Shown here: positions 37,859 through 50,618 of the stretch, piece after piece
Layout: every line of letters starts with the position of its first letter
How positions within the stretch are numbered: position 1 is the first letter of the stretch
Source: Temnopleurus reevesii
Taxonomy: Eukaryota; Echinodermata; Echinoidea; Temnopleuroida; Temnopleuridae
Reading direction: 5' to 3'
DNA: 64,000 nt
Assembly (NCBI GenBank): GCA_036244855.1
Contig: BQKZ01000067.1
Coordinates: 94,424-158,423 of the forward strand
Position numbers and translations under genes: made by a program
Notes under the pieces: model-generated
The model's database searches: none
Told to the model about the DNA's origin: nothing
The model's input: only the letters and a program-made list of their open reading frames with translations

Positions 37859-38422
37859 GACATACGTCTTTGTGCGTGCAGGGAGCGTTTTAGTTATTCA
37901 AAACGCTGGGCCGACGCAGGCTTAAAACGCAAAGATGTGAGTCGACCTTAAGATGAGATGGAGGGGGGGGGGCATGGTGGAGAAGGGAGATTTGGCCTCG
38001 AGATCGTGACTAAGGGCGACATTTTGCCCACCAATCTAAGGGATCAGGTAGAAATGGGTTTTGCGCTACGAGATAAATCGAAATGCTTTTAGTTGCCAAC
38101 CTTCACGGTAAGGGACGAGCGAGTGCTGGATGCCTGAGACTCCTGCACTCGGAGATTCCAGAGAAGATGAAGTCTCATTTTCAGACTTAAATATCCATAT
38201 CTCTGCATAGCATAGAATCATTGACATAATTCACAACTAAAACAAAACAAAATTTACTTTTTCGACAACATTTTTCCACTACAAACAGACAAAGAGTTTC
38301 CTCAAACGATGTAAACTACTGAGTCTGTAAAATTAAGTACTATAGTAAAAATAGTACTGATAAATTCAATGTTATAAAAGCTTGATAGATGTGAAATATT
38401 AACGTTCAACTTGTGTCGGCCA

Positions 38423-38575
38423 GGGACCCCATGCATAAAACTTAAGATTATGACAACTGAGCCATTATTTAATAAATCTAAAGACAACGATGTGCAAAAA
38501 CCAATCAGAATATTATAATGACGTATTACAGATGGAAAAAGTTGTCATAATTTGAGCTTTATACATCGGGGTCCC
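38423..38575. mobile_element. Foldback element, GGGACCCC-ended
   Basis: The left arm GGGACCCCATGCATAAAACT followed by TAAGATTATGACAACT pairs with AAGTTGTCATAATTTGAGCT then TTATACATCGGGGTCCC. Only one copy was recognised in the window. Non-coding. Confidence 0.7.
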
Positions 38576-38710
38576 ATAGCATAGAAAATATAAAATCTAT
38601 TATATACCATAGAGATATAGATACGATAAATATTCAGTTCATCGTTTCTCCTTTACGTTACAGGCCCTATATTCTTGCAGATTGCGAATAGAAAGTCAGC
38701 GATGCGTCTT

Positions 38711-38962
38711 TAAAGGCTGACTCGCACCTTTGCGTTTTTAGCTTGCGTCGGTCCAACGTTTTTGACAATTAAAAGGCTCCCCCAGCGCACGGTATTCGCT
38801 GACCATACGGTGGACTGACGTTCGGCTTGTGCTCAAGGAGCATATGCCGAACGTCAGTCCAGCGTATGACCTGCGCCTTTGTGCGTCAAAGGAGCATTTA
38901 AAATGTTCAAAGACGCTGGGCCAACGCAGGCTAAAAACGCAAAGGTGTGAGTCGGTCTTAAG
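38711..38962. mobile_element. Long-palindrome foldback element, family FB1, copy E
   Basis: One of the best-preserved copies. Ends are TAAAGGCTGACTCGCACC and GGTGTGAGTCGGTCTTAAG. The central near-perfect palindrome GTGGACTGACGTTCGGCTTG / CGAACGTCAGTCCAGCG flanks the loop GTGCTCAAGGAGCATATGC. Non-coding. Confidence 0.9.
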
Positions 38963-39848
38963 ACGCTCAAGGGATCACGTCCGTAAGAGCATCCGAAAGT
39001 AGTCGTCTTCCAGCAAAACAACGAAAGGAAAAAAAAAAGATAAGACGCTAAGAGGATGAAGAGAAAAACATACTCTAAGGAATAAAACCTAAATGGATTC
39101 GTAGATGTAATAGGAGGAAACGAGCAGAATATAGCGATGGGCTATATTCACATTATACTTGATTTATATTTTATAGCAGCATCAGCCAGTTTTACTCCAC
39201 GATGTGTATTTTCTCCCACAGTCGTTAGGCTGTTAAAAGAAATTCGATGCAGTATTTGGTATATGAATTTTGATGGTTTAAGTGAAAACAGTTTAGCTTT
39301 TCCTTTTAGGATGAGATCGAGTCACTTTATTGTTACTGATCATTTTCTCATCGGGAAATGGAATGGTTATGCGTTCGAAATGGATAAAGTCGTTTTTGCA
39401 TCATTGTCTGCGTCAATTACGGTCAAATCGCGAAGGTTACGACATTTCCCCACCTCCTCGTCTGTTGCTCACATCTTATCCGTCTTTCTTTATGGTTTTT
39501 CTTCTCATGTTTTTGTTTTAACGCTGTATTTTTTTTTCAAAACGTAACCAAGATACCTAAAAATAATCTTATCTGCATTATCAATGATTCAAATGATTAA
39601 ATATCTTCAAGATCCTCTACACTTTTTCCCCTCAACACACACACTCTCTCCTTCTCTGCTAATGTGAAATTATGTAAATTTCAAATCCCCATTCGTTGAT
39701 CATGGAAAAAGGTTTGTACTAACCGATTATAATATTGTGAATTTAAAAACTTGAATAAACTCAGTAATAAGATATTTGGACCGAGTTGCCAAATTCATCT
39801 TCTGTTCTCTTTTCTTTCTTCTTAAATCTTCGTCATAGGCCTACTTAA

Positions 39849-39849
39849 T

Positions 39850-39893
<44 letters not shown>

Positions 39894-39904
39894 TTGTTGT
39901 TCTT

Positions 39905-39934
<30 letters not shown>
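39849..39934. repeat. (GTT)n-(CTT)n compound microsatellite
   Basis: GTT repeats followed directly by TTC/CTT repeats. Confidence 0.93.
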
Positions 39935-39935
<1 letters not shown>

Positions 39936-40010
39936 TCTTTCTATTCTACTCTCAATCATTCTCCTCCTCTCATGATCATTGTTGTGATTGATATTACCTT
40001 TGCAGTAGTC

Positions 40011-40210
40011 TTTATTTTATGATGATTATCTATATCTATAACATTATTATTATTATCATTGTTATTATTGTCATTATGTGGATCGTTATTTCTCTTGCCA
40101 TCATCATGATCATTATCATCAACACTATCGTCTCGTCATCAGTGTTATCATCATCATCATCAGTATCATCATCTATATTATTAGCATAATCGTCATCATT
40201 ATCATTTCAA
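40011..40210. repeat. ATT/ATC-rich simple repeat
   Basis: Irregular ATTATT, ATCATC and GTCATC words over about 200 bp. Confidence 0.8.
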
Positions 40211-40871
40211 GGGCAGAATGAAACAAGCATATTGTTAAATGCGTGTGTATATAACATTTTCTCACTGTCAATACTTCTACATCTAATGCTGATCACAAAG
40301 CAAATATCATCCAAATAGATGCATAAAGTACAAGCAACTATATACATCTCTGAAATATATTTTCTTCTGGGTGGATGCTTGTGCACTCTTTGAAGGACCG
40401 CCTCACGGTACCAGAAACCACAAAAGCCATCTGTAGTCCCATTCATAGCAAAAATGATTAGGGTTTGTATAATAAGATGTAATAGCTCCATAGTGGCCTA
40501 ATCAACACTATATTGTCTCTCTGTGTATTCGTGTGTCTGCGAATCGGAATAAAGAACTTTGTTGTCGTTCCGCTGTTTTCGTCGGCGGATTCTTTGGATC
40601 TTGGAGGGACTTAAGGATGGGGGCTCGCTTTAAGAACATCACCCCTTGAGCTTGTTACACCTGAATAACCGCCCACTGTGCAGGTAATTGATGGACTATT
40701 ATCGCCCTAGCACGACTCCCCCTTCTCAGCCCCCCATTCCAAAACCTGTCACCGCTAACTTGTCAAGCCCAATCAGCAGCTATTGTCCCGAGCCGTCAAA
40801 TGAAGCGATATGCTCCACCCCAAAGTTATAGACCGAACAACAAAGATCAATCCGCCACGGCCGAAAGTATC

Positions 40872-40887
40872 GGGGGGGGGGGGGGGG
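40872..40887. repeat. Poly-G tract (16 G)
   Basis: Homopolymer inside a higher-GC unique stretch (40560-40980). Confidence 0.85.
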
Positions 40888-41755
40888 CTTTGTGCTTGTC
40901 TGTACACACATATCCGCGCGGTCCGGCATCGGTGGTGTTTAAATATCGATATACATGTTTAGTACAGGGCTTCCAAATCGATTCGAACTGATCGATATCT
41001 AACACGATTTTCCTCACTCTTGAACTATAGCATTCTATAGGGGAATAACAAAACATATTGACGCGCTCGGGTGTTTGTGATACATGTTAAGTTATATTAA
41101 GCTGAGAGGAAGTTATCCCATGAACGTTGTTGTATTTTAAAGTAAAGTCTAGATCACGCAAATAAAAAAAATACAAAGAGAGAATCTTTACAAAAGAATG
41201 AAATAATCATATATTTCAATTGTATATTTTATAAAACACCATGGCGGAGAGATACATTACCTTAATCAACGTAAACATTATTTTTTATAGTTAGCTAACC
41301 TTTTAAGTTTGATAAAGTTTTAACATATTTTATGACTCTTATTCAAAGAGACTATAATAATCAAATTTGAAAGGTATTCAAAAATTCAGATACAGTTCTT
41401 CCATGAAAACGCAAGCATTCCCTAAAGTCGCATTCAAACATGATCAATTTGTTTAAGCAAAAGTATTGACAATTTTGAATGGAGAAAATGAAATATTTTG
41501 TCAGTGGACCATAAACTTAACTTTCGTTCGTTCGTGCAAATCAGGACAATTTGCCCCAGGAGGTATAAGGTAGCAAACATACTTGATAGACGTGTATCAG
41601 CCTGTATATTGAGATGGAGATTAAATCTTAACCATTGATAGAGGATTTTCGAACGAAAACGTGTTACCTCGTACTTTCTTTCACCACAAACCCCCTCCCA
41701 TCTAAACTCACATTTCTTTCTCACTTTCTTTCCACCACCGTCTCCCTTTCCTTCT

Positions 41756-41997
41756 TACGGCCGACTCACACCTTTGCGATTTTAGCCTGCGTCGGCCCTG
41801 CGTTTTTGAAAATCAAAACGCTCCCAAGACGCACAAATACGCAAAGGATACGGTGGACTGGCATTCGGCGTACGCTCGTTCAGCGCAAGCCGAACGTCAG
41901 CCCATCGTCTAATCCTCGGTGCGCTTGGGGAGAGTTTGTATTTTCTTGAACGCTGGGCAGATCCGGGCTAAAAACGCAAAGATGTCAGTCGGACTTC
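41756..41997. mobile_element. Long-palindrome foldback element, family FB1, copy F
   Basis: Left end ACGGCCGACTCACACC then TTTGCGATTTTAGCCTGCG. Right end CTAAAAACGCAAAGATGTCA then GTCGGACTT. The centre CGGTGGACTGGCATTCGGCG / GCCGAACGTCAGCCCATCG surrounds TACGCTCGTTCAGCGC. Non-coding. Confidence 0.87.
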
Positions 41998-44058
41998 ACG
42001 CTTTCTTTTCTTTAAACACACACAAAACGCTTGGTATGTGATATTGTGGATCACTTGTTTTTCGTCTGAGTTTGTCGTCTGTTTGCCTAAGTTCTATAAG
42101 ACCTGTCCGTCAAGATTTTATCCTCGCAGAATGTGTGGTTTTGCTTCAAGCGAGAGAGAAAAAAAAAGTAGAAGAAAAAATGGAAAGAGAAAGGTCTTAC
42201 CTCTTTTTTTCTTCACCTTTAATGCCCGTGGTAATTTGTTCAAAAGTTGAAAAGTTTACTTTGGAATAGTTGGTGTACAAAGAAGAAAATTATATGTAAA
42301 CAGGACTCTGAAATGAACAGTTGAGAAACGTTTAACCTGCGTCAGGTCTTATCCCACTTGATATTGTTCACATAAAGGTTAGTCAAAGATGAATTATAGA
42401 CACATTATAATGGAAGAATAAACTCTCAACTGAAACAGGAAAACCTTAATTGCATGCGGTATATTGGGATGATAGTTATTTGTACCAGATATATGGGTGA
42501 CTTTTTTTTCTAAAATCATGGCAGTGTTTTATGCACTGCCGTAGCAAATTGAACCTGCTCAACTAATACTAATATTTTGACAGTATATGTATGCACCCAA
42601 CGATGAGACTGTTTTTAACTACTAATTATATTCAAATAATGATTTTATCAATTAGGTAAATTTGCAATGAAATTCAAATTAAGTCGAAATATATTTTATA
42701 CAATTTTCATTTATATAATCAATCATAAAATAAAATCAACAACCAGCAGTGACGGTAGCCACCTTTAAAAACAAAAGCCATACATATTAGCATACACTTG
42801 GAAGAAAAGGGGGAAATTACATACAAGTTCAAAGAACTTGAGCATCATTAGATGCGTCAATATTAAATTTTTTCGCATCATAACTTTTTACTATGTACAT
42901 GCACATATTTTTTTTAAATCATGTTTTATTCATATGTAAGAATTAACTCAATAGTTGCAAAAATACTACATGATAGAATTAAATGAAATGAAATTAATAG
43001 AATAAATGACTAAATAAATGAATGAACAAATAAATAAATTAATAGATCGATAACTAAATAAATGAAACATAGATTTAACAAAAGTGAAATGACGTGAAAT
43101 GAAATGACGGTTTAAAAAATATAATTTTGCTCTTTCAATAGGAATAGTGCATAAGTATAATGTGGTAAATTTACTTTCTCTATTACGTTGTTATTTATTT
43201 CTGTATATGTATTCATACAACTAGTATTCCACTGAAAAGTTTCTGAAATGTATAGAACTTGAAAAGGTGAAAACACGACTGCCACAAAATACATATTCGT
43301 CGACTAGCCAGGGTAAAGTAAATCGCTATGCATTCTAAGGGACTATGGAGCGCTACTTGCAAACATGCGTGCCCGTACGGCAAACATTGATGACGTAACA
43401 TTCGGAAGTATTCAACTCTCGGACAACGGCTCGGCTTGACGATGGGTCAATATTGACCAACATCTTGAGTTTGATTAACATCTGGAAGTCAAGCAGGACA
43501 ACACAATAACAGCCCCCTCGATGAGACAACAAAAAACTCCTCCCCTATACCCCCTCCAAAGACGGCTTTGTGTGGGGGCAAATCGTCTGAAAAAAATTAA
43601 AGGTTGTAGTTTCATTATGCAAAGAGAACCTCTTTAGTTTTTGAAAATTTTCATTCTGAATCATGAATCTAAAGGAAATTTATTCTAAAATGTTTTTTAT
43701 GAATTTTGAATTCAGTTGAAATAAAAAATGGGGAAGTTATCATTATCGAATATGATTGAACCTAAACTGCAAAAATAATTGCAGCTCGAATTAAGTTCAG
43801 CATCACAGCATTACAGAGCCATGATTTAGTATATGTCAACCTAAATACAATGCTCAGAGTAGTAATGAAATAACGGACCATAATTATAAACAGTGTATAT
43901 GTACATGGTGTAAAAGCGATACATAATATTGTTTTATCAATAGGATCGGAAAATAAGTCACTCTAAGCTTTCACTCAATAGAAACGCCATTTTTATATTT
44001 TTATATTTTTATGGTATTCGCGAAACGAAAAAAAAGTCATAACGCGATATGAATGACT

Positions 44059-44222
44059 TCCGCTAAATTAAGTCGAACACCAATTAAATGCTCATTTGTA
44101 ATGCTATTCAAATCGAGACCGGCTTGCAGTTGTGATTTCCACACTATTCAATACAGTCATGACAAATGGGTATTTTATTGCATGACACACTTAAATCCTC
44201 GAAAGTGTTTCAAATTATGTTG
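44059..44222 (+). repeat. R3 interspersed repeat, copy 2
   Basis: CCGCTAAATTAAGTCGAACA, CCAATTAAATGCTC, TTTGTAATGCTATTCAAATC and GACCGGCTTGCAGTTGTG match copies at 37517 and 63110. It is uninterrupted and defines the original, unsplit arrangement. Confidence 0.75.
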
Positions 44223-45812
44223 TAATAAAAATATAGAAAATATGATATTTTAATTCGTGTGAGACGCACGCGTCCATTATGGCTGGGCGTCTGTTTTTCA
44301 CTCAGCTAATCAATGGAAGAGGAGTCCTTTAAATTTCGCTAAGACTTTGCGCAAAGTAATCTGAAGTGCTTGTTAGACCTGACTTAACAAATTAACAGTT
44401 TCCATGTAAACCGAATGTGTGCGCTCAAGACGGGAGCGAAATTTAAGGGTGAAAACAACTTTTGTGGAGATTCAAACAAAAGCAATTGGAATTTCACGAC
44501 TTTTGTAAACAGGATTTTGTATCATTATTAATCAATTAGTCAATTATCAATACAATGCTACCTTGGAAAAGGGGAAATATTATTTTCCATTCCATATTTC
44601 CATTTAATATATATTCGAGTTTACTTATTTGCTGCAGAATCATACAGAAGAAAACGATGAAAGACGCATTTTGAAGCCAATTTATTGAGAAACAAATTTC
44701 TGACATTTTTGGAGATTCACCTATTCCTTCTCCAGGGGAATAAGAGGAAATAACATTAACAGTATCCCTGAAGAAAATGCAGTCCCTTTTTATTTGTATT
44801 CTGTAAGATCCTAGGATTAAAGTGTCATGTAAAAGGATGTAGCGTTTCAAGAATTGTGTCCCCCTAAACAAATAATTGAAGATTTAGCCATCAGTGTACA
44901 AATGACAATAGTATGATTAAAAAAAGCATAAACAAGAATAAGAAAAACACGAGTTTTTCATATTTAAAAAAGATTATCAATTTTTTGTTAAAGTCTGTGA
45001 ACATTCCTTTGGGGGATTCTCGCTTTTTAATATTAATGAGTAAGTAAAGTTTGAAGATCCTTGTAGATCTTTCTCCCTAAAAAAGCATTGAAGTGAGATT
45101 TGCCCCAATTGTGCATTTTTCATTATGTCAGTCATGACTATGGAGACATTGAAATTTAAAATATGATAAATTGGGTCAAGGGAAAAGAAAAATAATTATA
45201 ATCATTGGATCAATGAAACTCACACATCAAGATAGAGATGTGCACAATATGCATTTAATGACAAGACTAGCTTACTCAAATTATTGTTATTTAATGAATT
45301 CTAAATTGGTTTCTCCTCTGAAAGAAATGACCACCCGCGCTGACCTAATTGAAAGACGCCAACAAAAACTTTCACGAAAGGTGTGATGTTTAATGAACCT
45401 CACTAAACTGAAATATGTGTTATTAGAACACTGAATTAAGAATAAAAGAGAATTATTTAGGTGGAGAAAACAATAGTCCTTAATACTGTCCGATCGTTAT
45501 TCGACATATTTTTGTTCTTGCAATGCTCGAGGCCTCCAACGATAGTCAAACCTTCACCGGGAAGCCAAGCGCTGGTCAGCCGGACTATCGGCGAGTGGAC
45601 ACTGTCACACGTCGAATACCTTCCGGGCTAGGTTTAGCGTTGGCGGTATACACTCTTTATGTCCAAGACGCACTTTTAAAGAATTACAAAGTCGCGTTTA
45701 AGTGCAAGATTAGACGCCAAATAATACTTGCTAAAGCGGATTTAGGTTAGGGAGATTGGGGAAAAAGTGTGAGGTAAGAGAAATGGATGGATAGATGGTA
45801 AGGTGACATGAA

Positions 45813-45813
45813 A

Positions 45814-45844
<31 letters not shown>

Positions 45845-45887
45845 TAGATAGAGCGAGAAAGAGAGACAGACAGAGAAAGAGACAAAG

Positions 45888-45934
<47 letters not shown>
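45813..45934. repeat. (GA)n purine block
   Basis: Long GAGAGA runs with GATA/GACA/GAAA interruptions. All-purine sequence continues in patches to about 46060. Ser/Leu-rich minus frames are artefacts. Confidence 0.92.
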
Positions 45935-45937
<3 letters not shown>

Positions 45938-46199
45938 AGGGATGTGGTGGTGTTTGTGTGTTTGTTGCGTTTGCACACGTTTGTGTATACCTGTGAAAGA
46001 GAGATGTAAATAGATAGATGGAGAGAGAGGGAGAAAGTGAGAAATGAAAAAGAGAAAGATGGAGGAAAAACATCATGGCACCTCTGTATCTTTGTATATT
46101 TTGCTATACTGTAGCCTAACTGTTTTGTATTGCCGAATGAATAACAATTATAATAGTGCTGAAATGGTATTAAATTAAAGGAGGTGGAGAGGAAGACGC

Positions 46200-46236
46200 A
46201 GAAAAAGAAGAAAAAGAAGAAGAAGAAGAAGAAAGA
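46200..46236. repeat. (AAG)n microsatellite
   Basis: AGAAGAAGAA units. Confidence 0.9.
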
Positions 46237-47399
46237 ATTAGGATACGATTAAAGAAAATTTAAAAATGAAGAAGGAAAAAAAAAACGAACAAAGGCTATT
46301 GGTGTATCCTACATTTTTTTTCGTCTCAGACATACTCCCATTTGACTCTGGAGTTTATGACATCGCAGAAAATAAGGCGGAAAATTCGGCCTCTTTTCAA
46401 AACGGTAACTGTTTCATTTCAGATGGTATCACACGCTCGGCTGGATAAAAGTGACTTGAAAGACTATTGGTCCTTCTCGAGAGAGTTTAAGCCTTGATAA
46501 ATACCCCAGATTAGACGAAAATCCGGTTATCATTCTACTTTCCCCCGTTCCAAATATTTCTCTATTTCTAAAATCGGGCGCCATTTTCTTATCATGTGTC
46601 GAATCTGTGCCTTGAATGTGTCGCTCCCCACTTTTTATTTAGCCATCAATTCAATGAAAGAGTTCACTTTAATATAATACTTAGAAATATAAATGGAGTA
46701 CGGTTGAAATGTCATTCATTGAAAAGGTGAAATTCGAAGACAGATTTGCGCCCATATGGAAAGCATTTAGCTAGTAGTTCACAGGAATATTTGTTGGATC
46801 GCATTTTCAAACTAAAATACGCCAGAATCCATGTGAAAAGCTTATACCAAATATGTACACATTTACATGTATGCATGTAGAGCATTTGTGAATACATTGG
46901 TTCGTTTTATATAAATTTGTCCATCCTGACATTTACTAATCTATACCTTTAAGTTACAAAAAAAAGTACGTGCCATCCTCAGCACAAAAAAAAATTACTT
47001 CTGAATGCATTATTACTTGTGTGTATATATGTGCATATAAATCATTCGATGATCTTTGATGGAAAATAATTATTGTAATATGTTTAGCTCTCTGTCTTTA
47101 CATGGACCTGTCATATACGTCTGAATTAAAGGGTCCATGGTCTAAAGGGCATTTCTTCAAAGCTGTCATTTACTTAGCTGCATTAGTGCCATCCCATCAT
47201 TGTAATATTTCAAAGCTTAATTGAATATCATTAAATTGTTTAAAGATAAAGATTAGTAATGATCAGGATGCAATTGAATGGATGTGAAACGGGCTGATGT
47301 ATTCACAAATTGTTGTGCATACATTAATTTAACTGTTTACCAAATTAGGTGAAGATTTTTGCACGTATGCTGGATTGCTTTAGTTTGACAATGCCAATC

Positions 47400-47620
47400 A
47401 GCCGTTAATCCTACGGAGCTCTGGATGAATGGACAGCCAGCCGACACGGGACATAGTGAATGAAACGTCCGGTGGTAATGTGTGTGGAGTGTGAATTTGC
47501 ATTAATTATGCACGTGAGGCGATGTGCTGTTGAAGAGAGCGACGCGTATCGTCTTTTTGTTTCGCGATAATTACGCCATTTCTTGGTCGAATTTTTAAAC
47601 CAACAATGAATATGCATTGA
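47400..47620. promoter_or_regulatory. Candidate enhancer-like cluster of homeodomain/POU words
   Basis: Unique, moderately GC-rich island in AT-rich DNA holding TTAATCC (Otx/bicoid-type), ATTTGCAT (perfect octamer for POU factors) fused to TAATTATGCACGTG (homeodomain core plus CACGTG E-box), another TAATTA in GATAATTACG, and ATATGCAT. It lies about 15 kb 3' of islet. The motifs are visible; function is inference from motif density alone. Confidence 0.25.
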
Positions 47621-47847
47621 AAATCTGCAGTGTGGTCTGATGGTAATATTTTAACTGCATCTCACAAAGTAGTAAGATATCTGAAGAGCCAACTCTCCCA
47701 AAAACTGATCTATACGTTTAACGGAATTCTGAATCAATGAAAAAACACATACTACATGTACTAGTAAATAAAACGTAGTCTAGGGTTTAATGGGTTTGTG
47801 TCTTTTGAAACGAGTCATTCCTGAAATTTTGTTTATCTTGTGTACAG

Positions 47848-48006
47848 GTGGCTTCGCTTAGGGATGCCAGCCCTAAACAGGAGACAGTTTTGTCTCCACA
47901 TCCATCTCCAAAACATCAGCTGAACATCCATATATCTATGAAGAGTGAGTCCAAGCGATTAATGAGAAGAAAACTATCCAATACACTCACGCCTCTTGAC
48001 ATGTGG
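47848..48006 (+). CDS. Candidate internal exon of an unidentified gene (weak)
   Basis: The frame follows TATCTTGTGTACAG and runs 53 codons in phase 0 to TGG|GTAATA. An alternative, stronger-looking donor AAGA|GTGAGT lies inside at 47945. The peptide has a Ser/Pro/Lys-rich middle (LSPHPSPKHQ) and a basic stretch (KRLMRRKLSN). I do not recognise a family. It does not resemble SCAPER, the conserved metazoan neighbour of Islet genes. It could be a chance frame or part of a non-coding transcript. Confidence 0.25.
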
Positions 48007-50618
48007 GTAATATCATTTTTTTTTAGATATTTCGAATGCATCATACATCCCCATCTCCCCGAGTCTAAATACCCGCGAACTATCGAAAAGGGGTACATTC
48101 TAATTTCTGCGGACTAAATTTAAATAAAACAAGGCGTTCAAAATAAAGGCTCTTCACAAGCCAAAGAACATTTAATAATTGTTCAATGAACATCTATAAA
48201 AGGGTTCTAAGGTGGCTGTTTATAAGGTGATTCAATCCTTCAAAGGATAATTTGATCTGATTCAAATATTCAAATACTACATTTTGCTAATTAACAACGT
48301 ATCTTTGTTTTGTACAGTCTTTGTTTTGAAAGCTACCCTTGACCTCTCCCAGTACGTCATTTCGCCACCACATTAACGCTGACTCACACATCTACTCTTT
48401 TGCCAAACGTCTGCCCAGCGTTCATGACGCTACGCAAACGCAAAGAGATAGAGGAACAACGCGTATTTGATGCTAACGCGCGCGTGCGTTGAACGTTAGA
48501 CGAACGCCTCCAATGTCTTTTGAATCGTCTCTCTTAGTATCTTCCTCCAAAACAGCCGACAATTTCATCACCCAAAACAGCACTCTACCGATCCAAAAAC
48601 CATTGGTACGAAAGATAATATACCGCTTATATCTTGTCACATCTACACACGTGTTGGGACATAAGGATGCTATCTCACTATGCCGGATGCAACGGACATC
48701 TTTAGCACATCTTGCAGACCTCTCTGAAGAAGTGATGATGAATGAAGATGAAAAATAAAATATTATCGATATTTTACTTCTATATTGATTGTAAATGGCC
48801 GGAAATAATTTAGATGTATTCTATCTTATCTGTTAATTGTATGTAATTATATTATTGGTCGCTGTAAAACAACCATGTTTCTTAGGTGTGTCACCAGAAA
48901 GTTTAAAATGATTGAAAAATCTGGAAATCAGTTGCAAATTGAAACGTGCATTTTCATTCGCGAATACATGGAATAGTGTTTTTTTATTGGCGTATGATGA
49001 TCAACTGCAGCTTGCAGTTGATAGCACTTTCTAGCAACAACGCGTTAATATTGTAGTCCCATTCAAACAATAGATATCTGATTTACGAAGAAGCCCTACT
49101 GGGAAATACATATATAAATATATAGAACACGAATGATAAACATATATTACAAACAAAATTAATGCATATATCGAATTTGTTGAAAAGTACTTAAATGAAT
49201 TATATGTAACAGTTTAGTCAATGTAATGAAATTTTGACAATTAAAACATCGCTTGTATAAACTCAAATATAAAGTTTTTATAAATTGATTCACACTTAAA
49301 TTGCAAAGAAAAATAGATGACTATCTCTAATTTCAAAATGTCGAAAAAAGGCTACTAGAATCACGAACTTGGCGCCTTTTTTCTTATTATTTGGAGGATT
49401 TAGGGTCACGACAAGTCTATCAGATATCCATGTCAGATTAAACAAGGTAATTTCCTTTTTAGATACACGTAATCATGACATCAATTAAGATGTAATCACT
49501 TCGTTGAAAGCAAAATAAAAGTATCCACATATCATCGCTTCAATCAAGAGGCGAATCACACCGAGATGGATAGATGTTGTAATTTAGCAATTATAAATAA
49601 TCAGACAAAATGCTGCACTTGTGTCGGATTAGACGCAGAAATACGAGACAATCGAAATGATGATTGGTCTATAGAAACGCGCAAATATCAAGCACGGAGT
49701 ATAAGTGGACGTTTTCATCGCGGGCAGAAATTAACAAGGCGGTTCCACTAATCGAACGGATATGGGTGTAAAAATGCATCGAGAGGGGTTAGGAAAGGCG
49801 ACGCGAGGATAGTGATAATGATAAAGTTAATGGTATAAGAGGAGGGTGATGGGAGTGGGGTATAGAGGAAAGAGTGGTATATTAATAGAGTTCGGCGCAC
49901 TTTTTCTAAACCGGATTCGGGAACAGAAAGACGGGACGTTTTTTAATGTTTTCTACCCCGTTTTTACTATTCTATCATTTTTCCCTTCGTTTTTGACGAT
50001 GTGGGACGAAGAGACGAGAAAGTGATATGCTTAATGAGTGAGGCCAAAGTCCCGGATCTTTTTCTGTTAATGGAATGGTTAACATAGTGATGAACTTTGT
50101 GAGAGAGAGGCGTGTATGTCGGTTTAAAGGGGCAAGACGGTGAATTAAATGTAAATTTTAGCATATTTCGGGTCGATGAATGATACTATTGATAATATTC
50201 AGCATATTTTGTATATCGTCCACTGTGCCATTTTTATATGGAGAGAAGAAGGAGAATAGACGAAATAACGAGAATACATATAGAGCAAATACATTTTGAA
50301 TGTAATTAATACTGACTGAATTGAGGACAATGATTAGAGTCTAGTTTTCATCGACAAAAAGTGTATGTGTGTGTTTGTGTGTGTTTGTGAGTGTGTATTT
50401 CTGTTTCTCATTTTTTGTGTGTATTTAAGTGTGTGCATGAGTGTATTTTTACATGTATGTTTGTGGATATAATGTAAGACATTTGATTAAAGCAATTAAG
50501 TTTTCAATGAACCAAATTTCAAATATTCTTGTTATTTACATCTACCGTAGATATAAAGGTGGTCTATATATGTGTGTTTGCAAAAACGTCCCAATGAATC
50601 AACTAAACAAATTTGTAA

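Larger units (their letters stand above)
37333..37952. mobile_element. FB1 foldback element, copy D, split by a nested insertion
   Basis: The left part (37333 to about 37500) carries CACATTTGCGTTTTT, the GCTCCCTGAACGCAC words and CGTTCACCGAACGTCAGTCC. The right part (about 37858-37952) resumes at CTTTGTGCGTGCAGGGAGCG and ends AGATGTGAGTCGACCTTAAG. Other copies join these positions directly, so about 360 bp in between was inserted later. Confidence 0.85.
33151..47399. other. Gene-poor intergenic region downstream of islet
   Basis: I see no supportable exon. Contents are AT-rich unique DNA, tri- and dinucleotide microsatellites (35596-35810, 36405-36512, 36726-36768, 39849-39934, 40011-40210, 45813-45934), FB1 elements at 37333-37952, 38711-38962 and 41756-41997, other foldbacks, and two copies of the R3 repeat. 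Higher-GC unique stretches near 40560-40860 and 45520-45750 have no recognisable peptide. The 136-codon frame at 39137-39547 lacks any family resemblance. Confidence 0.6.

Noticed and set aside
39137..39547. 136-codon + strand frame, the longest gap-free frame outside low-complexity sequence
   Set aside because: No signal peptide, domain, splice context or family resemblance. The length is within chance for 64 kb of AT-rich DNA.
45523..45750. 75-codon + frame in a GC-richer island
   Set aside because: No recognisable motif or splice structure. It may be conserved non-coding DNA but I cannot support that.
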